Shown in pieces: positions 8,886 through 18,080 of a stretch of 64,000 bases of DNA (its first letter is position 1; every line of letters begins with the position of its first letter). The notes beneath the pieces are model-generated. The model did no database searches. It was not told the DNA's origin and saw nothing but the letters and a program-made list of their open reading frames with translations. Source of the stretch: DATAOG01 sp963840925 (GTDB taxonomy: Bacteria > Pseudomonadota > Alphaproteobacteria > Geminicoccales > Geminicoccaceae); NCBI GenBank assembly GCA_963840925.1, contig CAWJAY010000007.1, positions 26,580-90,579 on the forward strand, written 5' to 3'. The position numbers were made by a program, and so were the translations under genes.

Positions 8886-10301
8886 CTAGCGTACCCAGGC
8901 GATGCGCAGAAGATTGGTCGAGCCCGGAGTGCCGAACGGCACGCCGGCGGTGATCACCAGGCTCGAGCCGGCGCTGGCAAAGCCGCTCTCGAGCGCATAG
9001 TGGCAGGCTCGCTCGACCATGTGGTCGATGTTGCGGGCGTCCTCGCAGATCACGGCGTGCAGGCCCCAGACCAGCGCGAGGCGGCGCGCGGTGGCGGCTT
9101 GCGTGATCAGGCCGAGGATCGGCTGATCCGGGCGCTCGCGGGCCGCCCGCAGCGCGGTCGAGCCGGTCGTCGTGTAGGTGACGATCGCGGCCGAGCGCAT
9201 CGTGCTCGCGACCTGCCGGGCGGCGAGCGTGATCGCGTCGGCCGCGGTGTGCTCGGCCTCGGCGTGGTAGGCGTCCAGGTAGCCGCGGTACAAGGGGTCG
9301 TGCTCGACCTTGGTGATGATCCGGTCCATGATCGCGACCGCCTCGGCCGGATAGGTCCCGACCGCGGTCTCGGCCGAGAGCATCAGCGCGTCGGCGCCGT
9401 CGTAGACCGCGGTTGCGACGTCCGAGGCCTCGGCCCGGGTCGGCGCCGGCGCTCCGATCATCAATTCCAGCATCTGGGTCGCGACCACGACCGGCTTGCC
9501 GGCGGCGCGGGCGGCGCGGATGATCCGCTTCTGCAGGCCCGGCACGTCCTCGGGCGGCAGCTCGACCCCGAGGTCGCCGCGCGCGATCATGATGCCCTCC
9601 GACAGATCGAGGATCTGGCCGAGATGATCGACCGCCGCTGGTTTTTCGATCTTGGCCATGATCGCGGCCCGGCCGGCGACCAGCCGGCGCGCCTCGGCCA
9701 CGTCCTCGGGGCGCTGGACGAACGAGAGCGCGACCCAGTCGGCGCCGAGATCGAGGCCGAACTGCAGGTCGCGGCGGTCCTTGGCGGTCAAGGGTGACAG
9801 CGGCAGGATCACGTTCGGCACGTTGACGCCCTTGCTGTCCGACAGCCGGCCGCCGCTCAGCACCTCGGTCAGCGCGAAATCCGGACCGACCTCGTCGACC
9901 CGGAGCCGGATCTTGCCGTCGTCGAGCAGCAATTCCGTCCCGGCCGCGATCGCCTTGAAGATTTCCGGGTGCGGCAGCGCCACGCGCTGCTGGTCGCCCG
10001 GCCCGCCGGCGAGGTCGAGCCGGAAGCGGGCGCCGCGCGCAAGCTCGATCGGACCGTCCCGGAACGGGCCGACCCGGAGCTTGGGGCCCTGCAGGTCGAT
10101 CACGACCGCGATCGGCCGCTGGGTCTCGGCCTCGACCGCGCGCACCGCCTGGTAGCGGGCCGCCTGATCGGCATGGCTGCCATGCGAGAAATTGAGCCGG
10201 AAGGCATCCGCGCCCGCCTCGAGCAGGGCGCGGATCTGCGCCTTCGACGAGCTCGCCGGCCCGAGGGTGGCGAGGATCTTGGCGTTGCGTCTGCGACGCA
10301 T
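8886..10301 (-). CDS. pyk: Pyruvate kinase
   Basis: Glycolytic enzyme transferring phosphate from phosphoenolpyruvate to ADP. With the ATG at 10301 the protein (MRRRRNAKILATLGP) is 471 residues, the normal length. Motifs are complete: FRLNFSHGSH, VVIDLQGPKLRVG, the Mg/K-binding loop MIARGDLGVELPPEDVP, VVVATQMLELM and EASDVATAVYDGADALMLS. The last domain (TGSTALRAARERP) carries the effector-binding fold. The frame stays open upstream to 10463 but that extension is low-complexity and unlike the family. It is followed at the 3' side by the convergent UbiH-like gene. Confidence 0.95.
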   Translation of the reverse strand: MRRRRNAKILATLGPASSSKAQIRALLEAGADAFRLNFSHGSHADQAARYQAVRAVEAETQRPIAVVIDLQGPKLRVGPFRDGPIELARGARFRLDLAGGPGDQQRVALPHPEIFKAIAAGTELLLDDGKIRLRVDEVGPDFALTEVLSGGRLSDSKGVNVPNVILPLSPLTAKDRRDLQFGLDLGADWVALSFVQRPEDVAEARRLVAGRAAIMAKIEKPAAVDHLGQILDLSEGIMIARGDLGVELPPEDVPGLQKRIIRAARAAGKPVVVATQMLELMIGAPAPTRAEASDVATAVYDGADALMLSAETAVGTYPAEAVAIMDRIITKVEHDPLYRGYLDAYHAEAEHTAADAITLAARQVASTMRSAAIVTYTTTGSTALRAARERPDQPILGLITQAATARRLALVWGLHAVICEDARNIDHMVERACHYALESGFASAGSSLVITAGVPFGTPGSTNLLRIAWVR

Positions 10302-10459
10302 GGCGGCCGGGTCCAGCTCCCTGGCTGGTCGGGGCGCAGCCAGACGGCGGACTCCATAGACCAGGCTGCCGGCGTTGTCACCGTCGGCGGGATGCGACCG
10401 GGCGAGAGCGGCGCCGGCCGGCTCGGGCGCTGCGCTCCCCCGGCGCGTCCCCTGACGCG

Positions 10460-10651
10460 TCAACGACCGCGGTTGTTTTCCGCCGCCTGTTCGCGCAGCG
10501 TGCGCACGACGTCGAATACTGCCATCGCCAGCACGATCATCGTGATGATCAAGAGCGGCGGCGCGCCGACCTGCCAGGCGAGCCCGCCGGCAAAGGCGAG
10601 CATGACCACGATCCCGATCACGGCGGCGATCCGATCATCCATGCCCAGCAC
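10460..10651 (-). CDS. Small two-helix membrane protein
   Basis: A 63-residue protein (60 if the second ATG at 10642 is used) with two hydrophobic segments, IAAVIGIVVMLAFAGGLAW and LLIITMIVLAMAVFDVV, and a short charged tail REQAAENNRGR. It overlaps the end of the amidase gene by 8-17 bp on the same strand, suggesting coupled translation. I do not recognise a family or function. Confidence 0.6.
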   Translation of the reverse strand: MLGMDDRIAAVIGIVVMLAFAGGLAWQVGAPPLLIITMIVLAMAVFDVVRTLREQAAENNRGR

Positions 10652-12011
10652 CTCCTGAGGTCTGCGAGTTGGCGTCCGGCACTGCGATCGTGGTCACGAG
10701 CCAGCGGGCCGCCCGCAGCAGCCGGGCGTCGTCGCCGAACCGCCCGACCAGCTGGACCCCGATCGGCAGCCCGTCGGCGCCGGTCAGCAGCGGCACGGTC
10801 ACCGCCGGCAGGCCGAGCAGGGTCCAGATCGTGCAGAACGCCGGGCTGCCGGTCGCGTGCAGGCCGCGCGGCGCCTGCCCGCTCGTGGCCGGGGTCAGGA
10901 TCACGTCGTAGCGTGTGAACAGCGGGTCGAGGGCCGCGCGCAGCGCCGGCACCAGGTCGAGCGCGCGCGCGTAGTCGATCGCGAGCGCCTGCCGACCGTC
11001 CTCGATGATCTTGCGCAGCCGCTCGGAGAGCTGGTCGCGGCCGCGCTCGTACTCGGCCGCGAACGACCGGGCGAGGTCGACCCCCATGATCAGCCCGTGC
11101 AGGCCGTGCGCCGCGGCGAACGCTTCGGGCAGCGTGACCTCGGTGATCCGCGGCCCAAGCTCCTCGGCCAGCTCGGCGAAGCCGGCCTCCAGGTCGGCCT
11201 CGGCCTGATCCCAGACCGGGCTCTTGACGAAGGCGAGATCAGGCGCCAGCGGCCAGGCCGCGCGCGCGACCTCGAGCAGCCGCGGCGGCGCCTCGAGCCG
11301 GGTCGCGGGGTCGCGGGCATCGAAGCCGGCGAGCGGCTCGGCGATCAGGGCAAGATCGTCGAGCGCGCGCGCGAACACGCCGACATGGTCGAGCGGCGGC
11401 GACTGGGTCAGCGCGCCGAAGCGCGAGATCAGGCCGTGCGAGGGCTTGAACCCGAACACGCCGCAATAGCTGGCCGGACGGATCACCGAGCCGTTGGTCT
11501 GGGAGCCGATCGCGAGCGGCACCATGCCGGCGGCGACCGCGGCTGCCGAGCCGGACGACGAGCCGCCCGGCGTCCGCTCGGGATCGTGCGGGTTGCGGGT
11601 CTTGCCCGGGTGGTAGACCGCAAGCTCGGTGGTCACGGTCTTGCCCAGGATCACCGCGCCCGCGGCGCGCAGCCGCTCGACCACCGCGGCGTCGCGCGCC
11701 GGCCGGCGACCGGCATGGATCGGCGTGCCGTTCTCGGTCGGCATGTCCTTGGTGTCGACGATGTCCTTGATCCCGACCGGGATGCCGTGCAACGGCCCCT
11801 GCGGCCGCCCGGTCCGCCGGATCTCGTCGCAGCGGCGGGCCTGGGCGCGCGCGAGCTCGGGATCGAGGAACGCCCAGGCCTGGACGCGCGGCTCCTCGGC
11901 CGCGATCCGGGCGAGGCAGGCCTCGGTCAGCTCGAGCGCGCCAATCTTGCCCTCGTCGAGCAGGCGCCGCGCTTCGAGCGCGGGCAGCGTGGCGAGCTCG
12001 TCGAGCGCCAT
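10635..12011 (-). CDS. Amidase-signature-family hydrolase
   Basis: 458 residues of the amidase signature family (Ser-cisSer-Lys triad). The lysine sits in GIPVGIKDIVDT near residue 84, the Gly/Ser-rich signature is TPGGSSSGSAAAVAAGMVP, and the nucleophile region is SQTNGSVIRPASYCGVFGFKP. Residues such as YHPGKTRNPHD are seen in stand-alone amidases rather than GatA, which would also be expected beside gatC and gatB. The substrate is unknown; it lies 11 bp after the TRAP transporter large permease on the same strand, so it may process the compound that transporter imports. Confidence 0.88.
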   Translation of the reverse strand: MALDELATLPALEARRLLDEGKIGALELTEACLARIAAEEPRVQAWAFLDPELARAQARRCDEIRRTGRPQGPLHGIPVGIKDIVDTKDMPTENGTPIHAGRRPARDAAVVERLRAAGAVILGKTVTTELAVYHPGKTRNPHDPERTPGGSSSGSAAAVAAGMVPLAIGSQTNGSVIRPASYCGVFGFKPSHGLISRFGALTQSPPLDHVGVFARALDDLALIAEPLAGFDARDPATRLEAPPRLLEVARAAWPLAPDLAFVKSPVWDQAEADLEAGFAELAEELGPRITEVTLPEAFAAAHGLHGLIMGVDLARSFAAEYERGRDQLSERLRKIIEDGRQALAIDYARALDLVPALRAALDPLFTRYDVILTPATSGQAPRGLHATGSPAFCTIWTLLGLPAVTVPLLTGADGLPIGVQLVGRFGDDARLLRAARWLVTTIAVPDANSQTSGGAGHG

Positions 12012-12022
12012 CTGGTTGGCCC

Positions 12023-13342
12023 TCAGTTATAGAGCGCTGACGGCAGCCACAGCGCGATGCCTGGGAACACGTAAACCAGCACCATCGAAACCAGCACGAT
12101 CCACAGGAACGGCAGGCAGCCCCTCTGGATCTCGCTGAGCGTGACCCCGGCCGGCGCCACCCCCTTGAGGTAGACCGCGGACATGGCCACCGGCGGGGTC
12201 AGGAACGAGGTTTGCAGGTTGAGCGCGATCAGCACGCCGAACAGGATCGGGTCGATCCCGAAATGATTGAGGAGCGGCAGGAAGATCGGCACGAAGATCA
12301 CGATGATCTCGGTCCACTCCAAAGGCCAGCCGAGCAGGAAGATGATGAACTGGGCCAGGATCAGGAACATGATCGGGCTGAGGTTCAGCGCCTGCACGAT
12401 CTCCTGGACCAGCGCGTGGCCATTGAGATAGGCGAAGATCGCGGCAAAGCAGCCGGAGCCGACGAACAGGAAGCAGACCATGGCCGAGGTCCGACCGGTC
12501 AGATAGACCGCCTCGCGCAGCCGTTCCCAGGTCAGCGCGCGATAGCAGATCGCCAGCACGATGCTGCCGAGGGCGCCGACCGCGGCCGCCTCCGACGGCG
12601 TGGCCAGACCGAACATGATCGCGCCCAGCACCGCCAGGATCAGGATCGCGAGCGGGAAGAACGATGTGAGCAGGAGCACGACGACCTCGCCGTACGGCAA
12701 CGCCGTGTCCTCTTCGGGCAGCTTCGGGGCGAGCGCCGGGTTCCTGATCACCCGCACGATCACGTAGATGACGTACATCCCGGCGAGAAGAAACCCGGGC
12801 AGCAGCGCCGCCGCATAGAGGCGCACGACCGATTTGCCGGCCGTGGCGCCGTAAAGGATCAGCATCACCGAGGGCGGGATCAAAATCCCGAGCGTGCCGC
12901 CGGCGCAGATCACGCCCGCCGACATGCGCGTGTCGTAGCGCGCGCGCAGCATGGCAGGGTAGGCGAGCACGCCCATCAGCGTCACCACCGCGCCAACGAT
13001 GCCGGTCGCGGTCGCGAACATCGCGCAGGTGATCAGTGAGGCGATCGCGATCGAGCCCGGGAGGTGACGCGCGGCGATCTGGACGCTGCGGAACAGCCGG
13101 TCGAGAATATTGGAGCGCTCGACCATGTAGCCCATGAACAGGAACAACGGCAGCGCCACCAGGACGTCATTGGTCATCACCTCGTTGGTCTTCTCGACCA
13201 GCAGGTTGAAGATCCGGAAATCCATGGCGTAGAAGCCGAAGAACAGGCCGAGTGCCAGCAGGCTGAACGCGATCGGGAAGCCGAGCATGATGACCGCGAG
13301 CAGCACGCCCAGCATCAGCAACGCGAGTTGGGGGTCGGTCAT
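12023..13342 (-). CDS. TRAP transporter large permease (DctM family)
   Basis: 439 residues, about 12 membrane segments, with DctM features such as ALPLFLFMGYMVERS, GGTLGILIPPSVMLILYG, EAAAVGA and LPLLNHFGIDPILFGVL. It forms the ion-coupled channel for a substrate delivered by the periplasmic DctP protein. Its ATG overlaps the stop of the small permease by 4 bp (ATGA), so the two are translationally coupled. The substrate is probably an organic or keto acid, judged from the DctP partner. Confidence 0.93.
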   Translation of the reverse strand: MTDPQLALLMLGVLLAVIMLGFPIAFSLLALGLFFGFYAMDFRIFNLLVEKTNEVMTNDVLVALPLFLFMGYMVERSNILDRLFRSVQIAARHLPGSIAIASLITCAMFATATGIVGAVVTLMGVLAYPAMLRARYDTRMSAGVICAGGTLGILIPPSVMLILYGATAGKSVVRLYAAALLPGFLLAGMYVIYVIVRVIRNPALAPKLPEEDTALPYGEVVVLLLTSFFPLAILILAVLGAIMFGLATPSEAAAVGALGSIVLAICYRALTWERLREAVYLTGRTSAMVCFLFVGSGCFAAIFAYLNGHALVQEIVQALNLSPIMFLILAQFIIFLLGWPLEWTEIIVIFVPIFLPLLNHFGIDPILFGVLIALNLQTSFLTPPVAMSAVYLKGVAPAGVTLSEIQRGCLPFLWIVLVSMVLVYVFPGIALWLPSALYN

Positions 13343-13935
13343 GGGACGGGCCGCCCGACGGTGACCCGGCTCTCATCCTCGTGCACGTGCAGGACCGCGG
13401 TCTCGATCTCCTCGACGTCGTGCAGCCGCCGGGGCCAGTTGCCGTCGCGCAGGCACATGATGCAGCGCATCACCTCGGCGATGCCCTGGAGCAGCAGCAG
13501 CAGGCCGGCCGCCGGGATCAGGCTCTTGAGCGGGTAGATCGGGATGTTGGCCGGGCTGTAGGAGCTGACTTCGAGGTAGCGCCACGACCGCGCCGCGTAG
13601 CCGGTGCCGACGTAAAGCAGCGCGATCACGCCCGGGAAGAAGAACAGGATGTAGAGCGTGAGCTCCAGCCTGGCCTGCGCCCGCGGCGACATCTTGCGGT
13701 AGAACATATCGGCGCGCACATGGCCGTCGACCGACAGCGTATAGGCGCCGCACATCATGAACAGCGCGCCGTACATGATGTAGGAGACGTCGAAGGACCA
13801 TCCGGTCGGCGCGCCCAGCACGTAGCGCACAAACACCTCGTAGCTCATCGCGAACGTCAGGATCAGGATGCACCAGCTGAAGGCATGGCCGACCCACAGG
13901 CTCAGCTTGTCGACGAAGCGGACGAACCCAACCAC
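13339..13935 (-). CDS. TRAP transporter small permease (DctQ family)
   Basis: 198 residues with four membrane segments; LGAPTGWSFDVSYIMYGALF and GHVRADMFYRKMSPRAQ are typical of DctQ. A GTG start at 13935 is preferred because GGGAGAGG stands just upstream and the product then begins at the conserved VGFVRFVDKLS; the longer reading frame adds a Pro/Arg stretch with no family resemblance. It lies between dctP and dctM in the same operon. Confidence 0.9.
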   Translation of the reverse strand: MVGFVRFVDKLSLWVGHAFSWCILILTFAMSYEVFVRYVLGAPTGWSFDVSYIMYGALFMMCGAYTLSVDGHVRADMFYRKMSPRAQARLELTLYILFFFPGVIALLYVGTGYAARSWRYLEVSSYSPANIPIYPLKSLIPAAGLLLLLQGIAEVMRCIMCLRDGNWPRRLHDVEEIETAVLHVHEDESRVTVGRPVP

Positions 13936-14030
13936 GTTCCTCTCCCGCCTACCTGGTGGGGGCCTCACGTCGGCACCGGGGCGGCGCGCGCGCCGCCCCG
14001 GCCGGTCAGCCGTTCATGACGTGGGAAAGC

Positions 14031-15182
14031 TCAGATGTCGAGCGGCTTGAAGAAGTGCTCGTAGGCCAGACGCTGGTCGGCGGCGTTATACAGCTCGTAG
14101 AACACGACCCGCTCGACCCAGGCTTTCTGGCTCTCGACGACCTTGGCGAAGAACGGGTCCTCCATCAGGGCGGGCAGCAGCTCGTCCCAAGCTTTGAGCT
14201 GGGCGTCCAGAATCGTCTTCGGCGTCCGCCAGACCTGGACGCCGCTCTCCTGTTGCAGCTTGACCAGATCGCGCGAGTAGTTGTCGAGCCCGATCGCCAG
14301 ATTGGCGGTCGATGCCGCCTCGGCGGCGTATTCCAGGATCGCCTTGTGCTCGTCGGGCAGGGAATTGAACTTGTCCTTGTTGACAATGATCTCGAAGTAC
14401 TCGGTGGCCTGATGATAGCTGCCCATCATGTAGTTCTTGGCGACGTCCTGCGCGCCGAAGCGGCTGTCGGAGGTCGGGTTGTTGAACTCGAAGGCGTCGA
14501 TCACGCCCCGCTCCATCGCGGGCAGGATCTCGCCGCCGGGCAGCTGGGCGACCGCCAGGCCCATCTTCTGGAACAGGTCGGCAGCCAGACCGACGGTGCG
14601 ATATTTGAGGCCCTCCAGGTTCTCCGGCCCCTCGACCTTGTCCTTGAACCAGCCGAGCGGCTGGGTCGGCATCGGCATCGCGAAGAAGCCGACCACGTTG
14701 AGACCGAGCACGTCGTTGATCAGCTCGTCGTAGAGCTGCTTGCCGCCGCCCTGGTGGATCCAGGCCAGGCCCTCGGCCGCATTCCAGCCCCAGTACGGGC
14801 CGGTCCCGAACAGCGACGCGCCCTTGTTCTTGCCGTACCAGTAGACCGTGACGTGGTGGCCGGCATCGAGTATGCCCTCGTGGACCGCATCCATGACGCC
14901 GAACGGCTTCACGACTGCGCCGGCGATCAGATATTCGATCTTGAGCCGGTCGCCGGCCATCTTGTTGACCCGGTCGACGTACTGCATCGCCATGTCATTG
15001 AAGATGTCGGTGGCGCCCCAGGCGCCCTGCATCTTGAGCGTTACGGTCTGCGCGCGCGAGACGTTGGGGGCGGCGAGCGCTGCCGTGGCGCCGGCGGCGG
15101 TGACGGCGGCACCCTTGAGGAACTTGCGCCGCGACGACGCCGGCGCGGCCGGGGTCTGCACTTGGCTGATCTCGTTGCTCAC
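14031..15182 (-). CDS. TRAP transporter substrate-binding protein (DctP family)
   Basis: 383 residues. A GTG start at 15182 follows GGGAGG at good spacing. The N-terminus carries a twin-arginine signal (SSRRKFLKGAAVTAAGA...NVSRA), so it is exported folded. The mature part (KMQGAWGATDIFNDMAM, GVMDAVHEGILDAGHHV, FEFNNPTSDSRFG) is like the TakP/mannitol-chloroaromatic subgroup of DctP, often keto-acid binders; the ligand itself is inferred. First gene of the dctP-dctQ-dctM-amidase string. Confidence 0.92.
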   Translation of the reverse strand: MSNEISQVQTPAAPASSRRKFLKGAAVTAAGATAALAAPNVSRAQTVTLKMQGAWGATDIFNDMAMQYVDRVNKMAGDRLKIEYLIAGAVVKPFGVMDAVHEGILDAGHHVTVYWYGKNKGASLFGTGPYWGWNAAEGLAWIHQGGGKQLYDELINDVLGLNVVGFFAMPMPTQPLGWFKDKVEGPENLEGLKYRTVGLAADLFQKMGLAVAQLPGGEILPAMERGVIDAFEFNNPTSDSRFGAQDVAKNYMMGSYHQATEYFEIIVNKDKFNSLPDEHKAILEYAAEAASTANLAIGLDNYSRDLVKLQQESGVQVWRTPKTILDAQLKAWDELLPALMEDPFFAKVVESQKAWVERVVFYELYNAADQRLAYEHFFKPLDI

Positions 15183-15439
15183 GTTGAAACCTCCCTTGGG
15201 CGCGGGCCGATCGCTCCGATGCCCCATCGCCTGGTCCCGAGATGCCGGCTAAGGTGGTCCAGAACCCGAAACCTGTCAAACCGTCGCGGCGCGCGGCCTT
15301 GGGCCAGGCGATCAACCGCGCGTGATCATGATCATCGGCCCGGCCGACCGGGTGGCCCGATCGGGCTGGCGCTGGATCGGCGCGCGCTTTATGTAACCCG
15401 GCGAGCGCACCCCCCGCGCTTCGCTCAACGGAGTTGATC

Positions 15440-17104
15440 ATGCGTCGGCTACTCGCGGCCCTGCTCCTGACCCTGGCCCTCGGCCTGCCGGCGAGCGCCC
15501 GTGCCGCCAGGGACGAGCTGGTGATCGGGCTCACCCAGTTCCCCTCGACCTTCCATCCCAACATCGATGCCATGGCCGCCAAGAGCTACATCCTGGCCAT
15601 GGCGCTGCGGCCGTTCACCGCCTACGACGCGGACTGGCAGCTGATCTGTATGCTCTGCACCGAGCTGCCGACCTTCGAGAACGGCAAGGCGGTGCGCGAG
15701 CCGCAGCCGGACGGCAGCGAGGGGATCGCGCTCACCTACACGATCCGGCCGGACGCGACCTGGGGCGACGGCACGCCGGTGACCACCGACGACGTGCGGT
15801 TCACCTACGAGGTCGGCCGTCATCCGGCCAGCGGCATCAGCAACGCCGAGCTTTACCGGCGGATCACCGCGATCGACCAGGTCGATGCCAAGACCTTCGT
15901 GATGCACATCGACCGGGTCACGTTCGACTACAACGGCATCAACGACTTCGAGATCCTGCCGGCGCATCTCGAGCGGCCGGTGTTCGAGGCCGACCCCGCG
16001 GCCTACCGGTCGCGCACGGTCTTCGACACCGAGACCACGAACCCCGGGCTCTATTTCGGCCCCTACCGGATTACCGAGGTCTCGACCGGCGCCTACGTCG
16101 TGCTCGAGCCGAACCCGACCTGGTGGGGCGAGAAGCCGTTCTTCCGGCGGATCGTGGTCAAGGTGATCGAGAACACCGCGGCGCTCGAGGCCAACCTGCT
16201 CGCCGGCGGCATCGACATGATCGCGGGCGAACTCGGGCTCACGATCGATCAGGCGCTGGCGTTCGAGAAGCGCCACGGCCGGGATTTCCAGATCGTCTAC
16301 AAACCGGGCCTGGTCTACGAGCACGTCGACCTCAACCTCGACAATCCGATCCTGGCCGACCGGCGGGTGCGCCGCGCGCTGCTGATGGGGCTCGACCGCG
16401 AGGCGCTGTGCGAGCAGCTGTTCGAAGGCCGGCAGACGGTCGCGGATACCGGCGTCAACCCGCTCGATTGGGTCTACAGCGACGAGGTGCCCAAGTACCG
16501 GGAAGATCTGGCCGCGGCCGGCGCGCTGCTCGATCAGGCCGGTTGGAGCGAGCTGCAGGACGGCGTCCGCCACAATGCCGCGGGCCAGCCGCTGACGCTG
16601 GAGCTGATGACCACCGCCGGCAGCCGCACCCGCGAGCTGGTCGAGCAGGTGCTGCAGAGCCAGTGGCAAAGGCTCGGGATCGACATCCGCATCCGCAACG
16701 AGCCGGCCCGCGTGTTCTTCGGCGAGACCGTGCGCAAGCGCAAGTACAAGGCGATGGTGATGTTCGCCTGGATCAGCGCGCCCGAGAACGTGCCGCGCAC
16801 GACGCTCCATTCCGACCAAATCCCGACCGAGGCCAACGGCTGGGCCGGGCAGAACGACACCGGCTTCAAGAACGCCGAGATGGACGAGCTGCTCGAGAAG
16901 CTCGAGCGCGAGCTCGACCGCGACCGGCGCAAGACGATGTGGCAGCGACTGCAACAGATCTACGCCGAGGAGCTGCCGGCGCTGCCGCTCTACTTCCGCT
17001 CCGACCCGCACATCTGGCCGCTCTGGCTGGACGGCGTGGTCCCAACCGGCCACATGGACACCAGCACGCTCTGGGTCGAGCGCTGGCGGGCGGAGACGAG
17101 CTGA
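15440..17104 (+). CDS. ABC transporter peptide-type substrate-binding protein
   Basis: 554 residues of the SBP family 5 (DppA/OppA type). A cleavable signal (MRRLLAALLLTLALGLPASARAA, split at the hydrophobic core) precedes ELVIGLTQFPSTFHPN. Family marks: YTIRPDATWGDGTPVTTDDV, NPGLYFGPYRI and DRRVRRALLMGLDREAL. ATG 15440 has GGAG 6 bp upstream. Two permeases follow on the same strand. The ligand could be an oligopeptide, but many members bind sugars or opines, so it is left open. Confidence 0.92.
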   Translation: MRRLLAALLLTLALGLPASARAARDELVIGLTQFPSTFHPNIDAMAAKSYILAMALRPFTAYDADWQLICMLCTELPTFENGKAVREPQPDGSEGIALTYTIRPDATWGDGTPVTTDDVRFTYEVGRHPASGISNAELYRRITAIDQVDAKTFVMHIDRVTFDYNGINDFEILPAHLERPVFEADPAAYRSRTVFDTETTNPGLYFGPYRITEVSTGAYVVLEPNPTWWGEKPFFRRIVVKVIENTAALEANLLAGGIDMIAGELGLTIDQALAFEKRHGRDFQIVYKPGLVYEHVDLNLDNPILADRRVRRALLMGLDREALCEQLFEGRQTVADTGVNPLDWVYSDEVPKYREDLAAAGALLDQAGWSELQDGVRHNAAGQPLTLELMTTAGSRTRELVEQVLQSQWQRLGIDIRIRNEPARVFFGETVRKRKYKAMVMFAWISAPENVPRTTLHSDQIPTEANGWAGQNDTGFKNAEMDELLEKLERELDRDRRKTMWQRLQQIYAEELPALPLYFRSDPHIWPLWLDGVVPTGHMDTSTLWVERWRAETS

Positions 17105-17123
17105 CGCCGGCCCGGCCGGTCCG

Positions 17124-18080
17124 GTGCTGCGCTATCTGGTCCACCGCCTGCTCGAGGCGGCGCTCGTCCTGCTCCTGATGTCGTTCGTGATCTATGGCGT
17201 GATCGGCCTGATGCCGGGCGACCCGATCGATCTGATGGCGAGCGGCGACCCGAAGGTGACCTCGGCCGACATCGCCAGGCTCAAGGCGGTCTATGGCGTC
17301 GATCGGCCGCTGCTCGAGCGCTACGGCCACTGGCTCGCCGACGCGCTGCGCGGCGAGTTCGGCCATTCGCGCGCGTTTGCCCGGCCGGTGCTCGAGGTCC
17401 TGCCGCCGCGCCTGGCCAACACCTGCCTGTTGATGGGCGTGAGCTTCGCGCTGGCGCTGGCAATCGCGCTGCCAGCCGGGATCGCCGCGGCGCTGAGGCC
17501 GCGCACGTGGCTCGACTATAGCCTGAACCTGCTCGCCTTCGCCGGCATCTCGATGCCGTCGTTCTGGCTCGCGCTGCTGATGATCCTGTTGTTCTCGGTC
17601 GAGCTCGGCTGGCTGCCGGCGAGCGGCACGCAGTCGGTCGGCGTCGACCGGCTCGGCGACCGGCTCGCGCATCTGGCGCTGCCGGTCCTGACGCTGACCG
17701 CGCTGACCGCTGGCGGCGTGCTCCGCTTCGCCCGCAGCGCCATGCTCGAGACGCTGCGCCAGGACTACATCCGGACCGCCCGCGCCAAGGGTCTGAGCCC
17801 GCTCGGCGTGGTCATGGGCCACGCGCTCCGCAACGCGATGATCCCGGTTGCGACCGTGTTGGCGCTGCATTTCGGCGCGCTGTTCTCCGGCGCCCTGATC
17901 GTCGAGACGATGTTCGCCTACCTCGGCATGGGCAAGCTGATCTACGACTCGATCATGGGCAACGACTTCAACCTGGCCCTGGTCGGCCTGCTGTTCGCGA
18001 CGCTTCTGACGCTCGCGAGCAATCTCGGCGCCGACCTGATCTACGCCTGGCTCGATCCGCGGATCTCCTATGCAGACTGA
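17124..18080 (+). CDS. ABC transporter permease (DppB family)
   Basis: 318 residues, six membrane segments, starting at GTG 17124 (MLRYLVHRLLEAALVLLLM). The GFGHS-like GEFGHSRAF, LANTCLLMGVSFALALAIA and the EAA loop DYIRTARAKGLSPLGVVMGHALRNA identify the first inner-membrane subunit of a peptide-type importer. It starts 19 bp after the binding protein and its 3' end overlaps the second permease by 11 bp. Confidence 0.93.
   Translation: MLRYLVHRLLEAALVLLLMSFVIYGVIGLMPGDPIDLMASGDPKVTSADIARLKAVYGVDRPLLERYGHWLADALRGEFGHSRAFARPVLEVLPPRLANTCLLMGVSFALALAIALPAGIAAALRPRTWLDYSLNLLAFAGISMPSFWLALLMILLFSVELGWLPASGTQSVGVDRLGDRLAHLALPVLTLTALTAGGVLRFARSAMLETLRQDYIRTARAKGLSPLGVVMGHALRNAMIPVATVLALHFGALFSGALIVETMFAYLGMGKLIYDSIMGNDFNLALVGLLFATLLTLASNLGADLIYAWLDPRISYAD

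Noticed and set aside
10635..12011. GatA subunit of the tRNA amidotransferase
   Set aside because: No gatC/gatB neighbours, and it sits in a TRAP transporter operon with sequence closer to general amidases.
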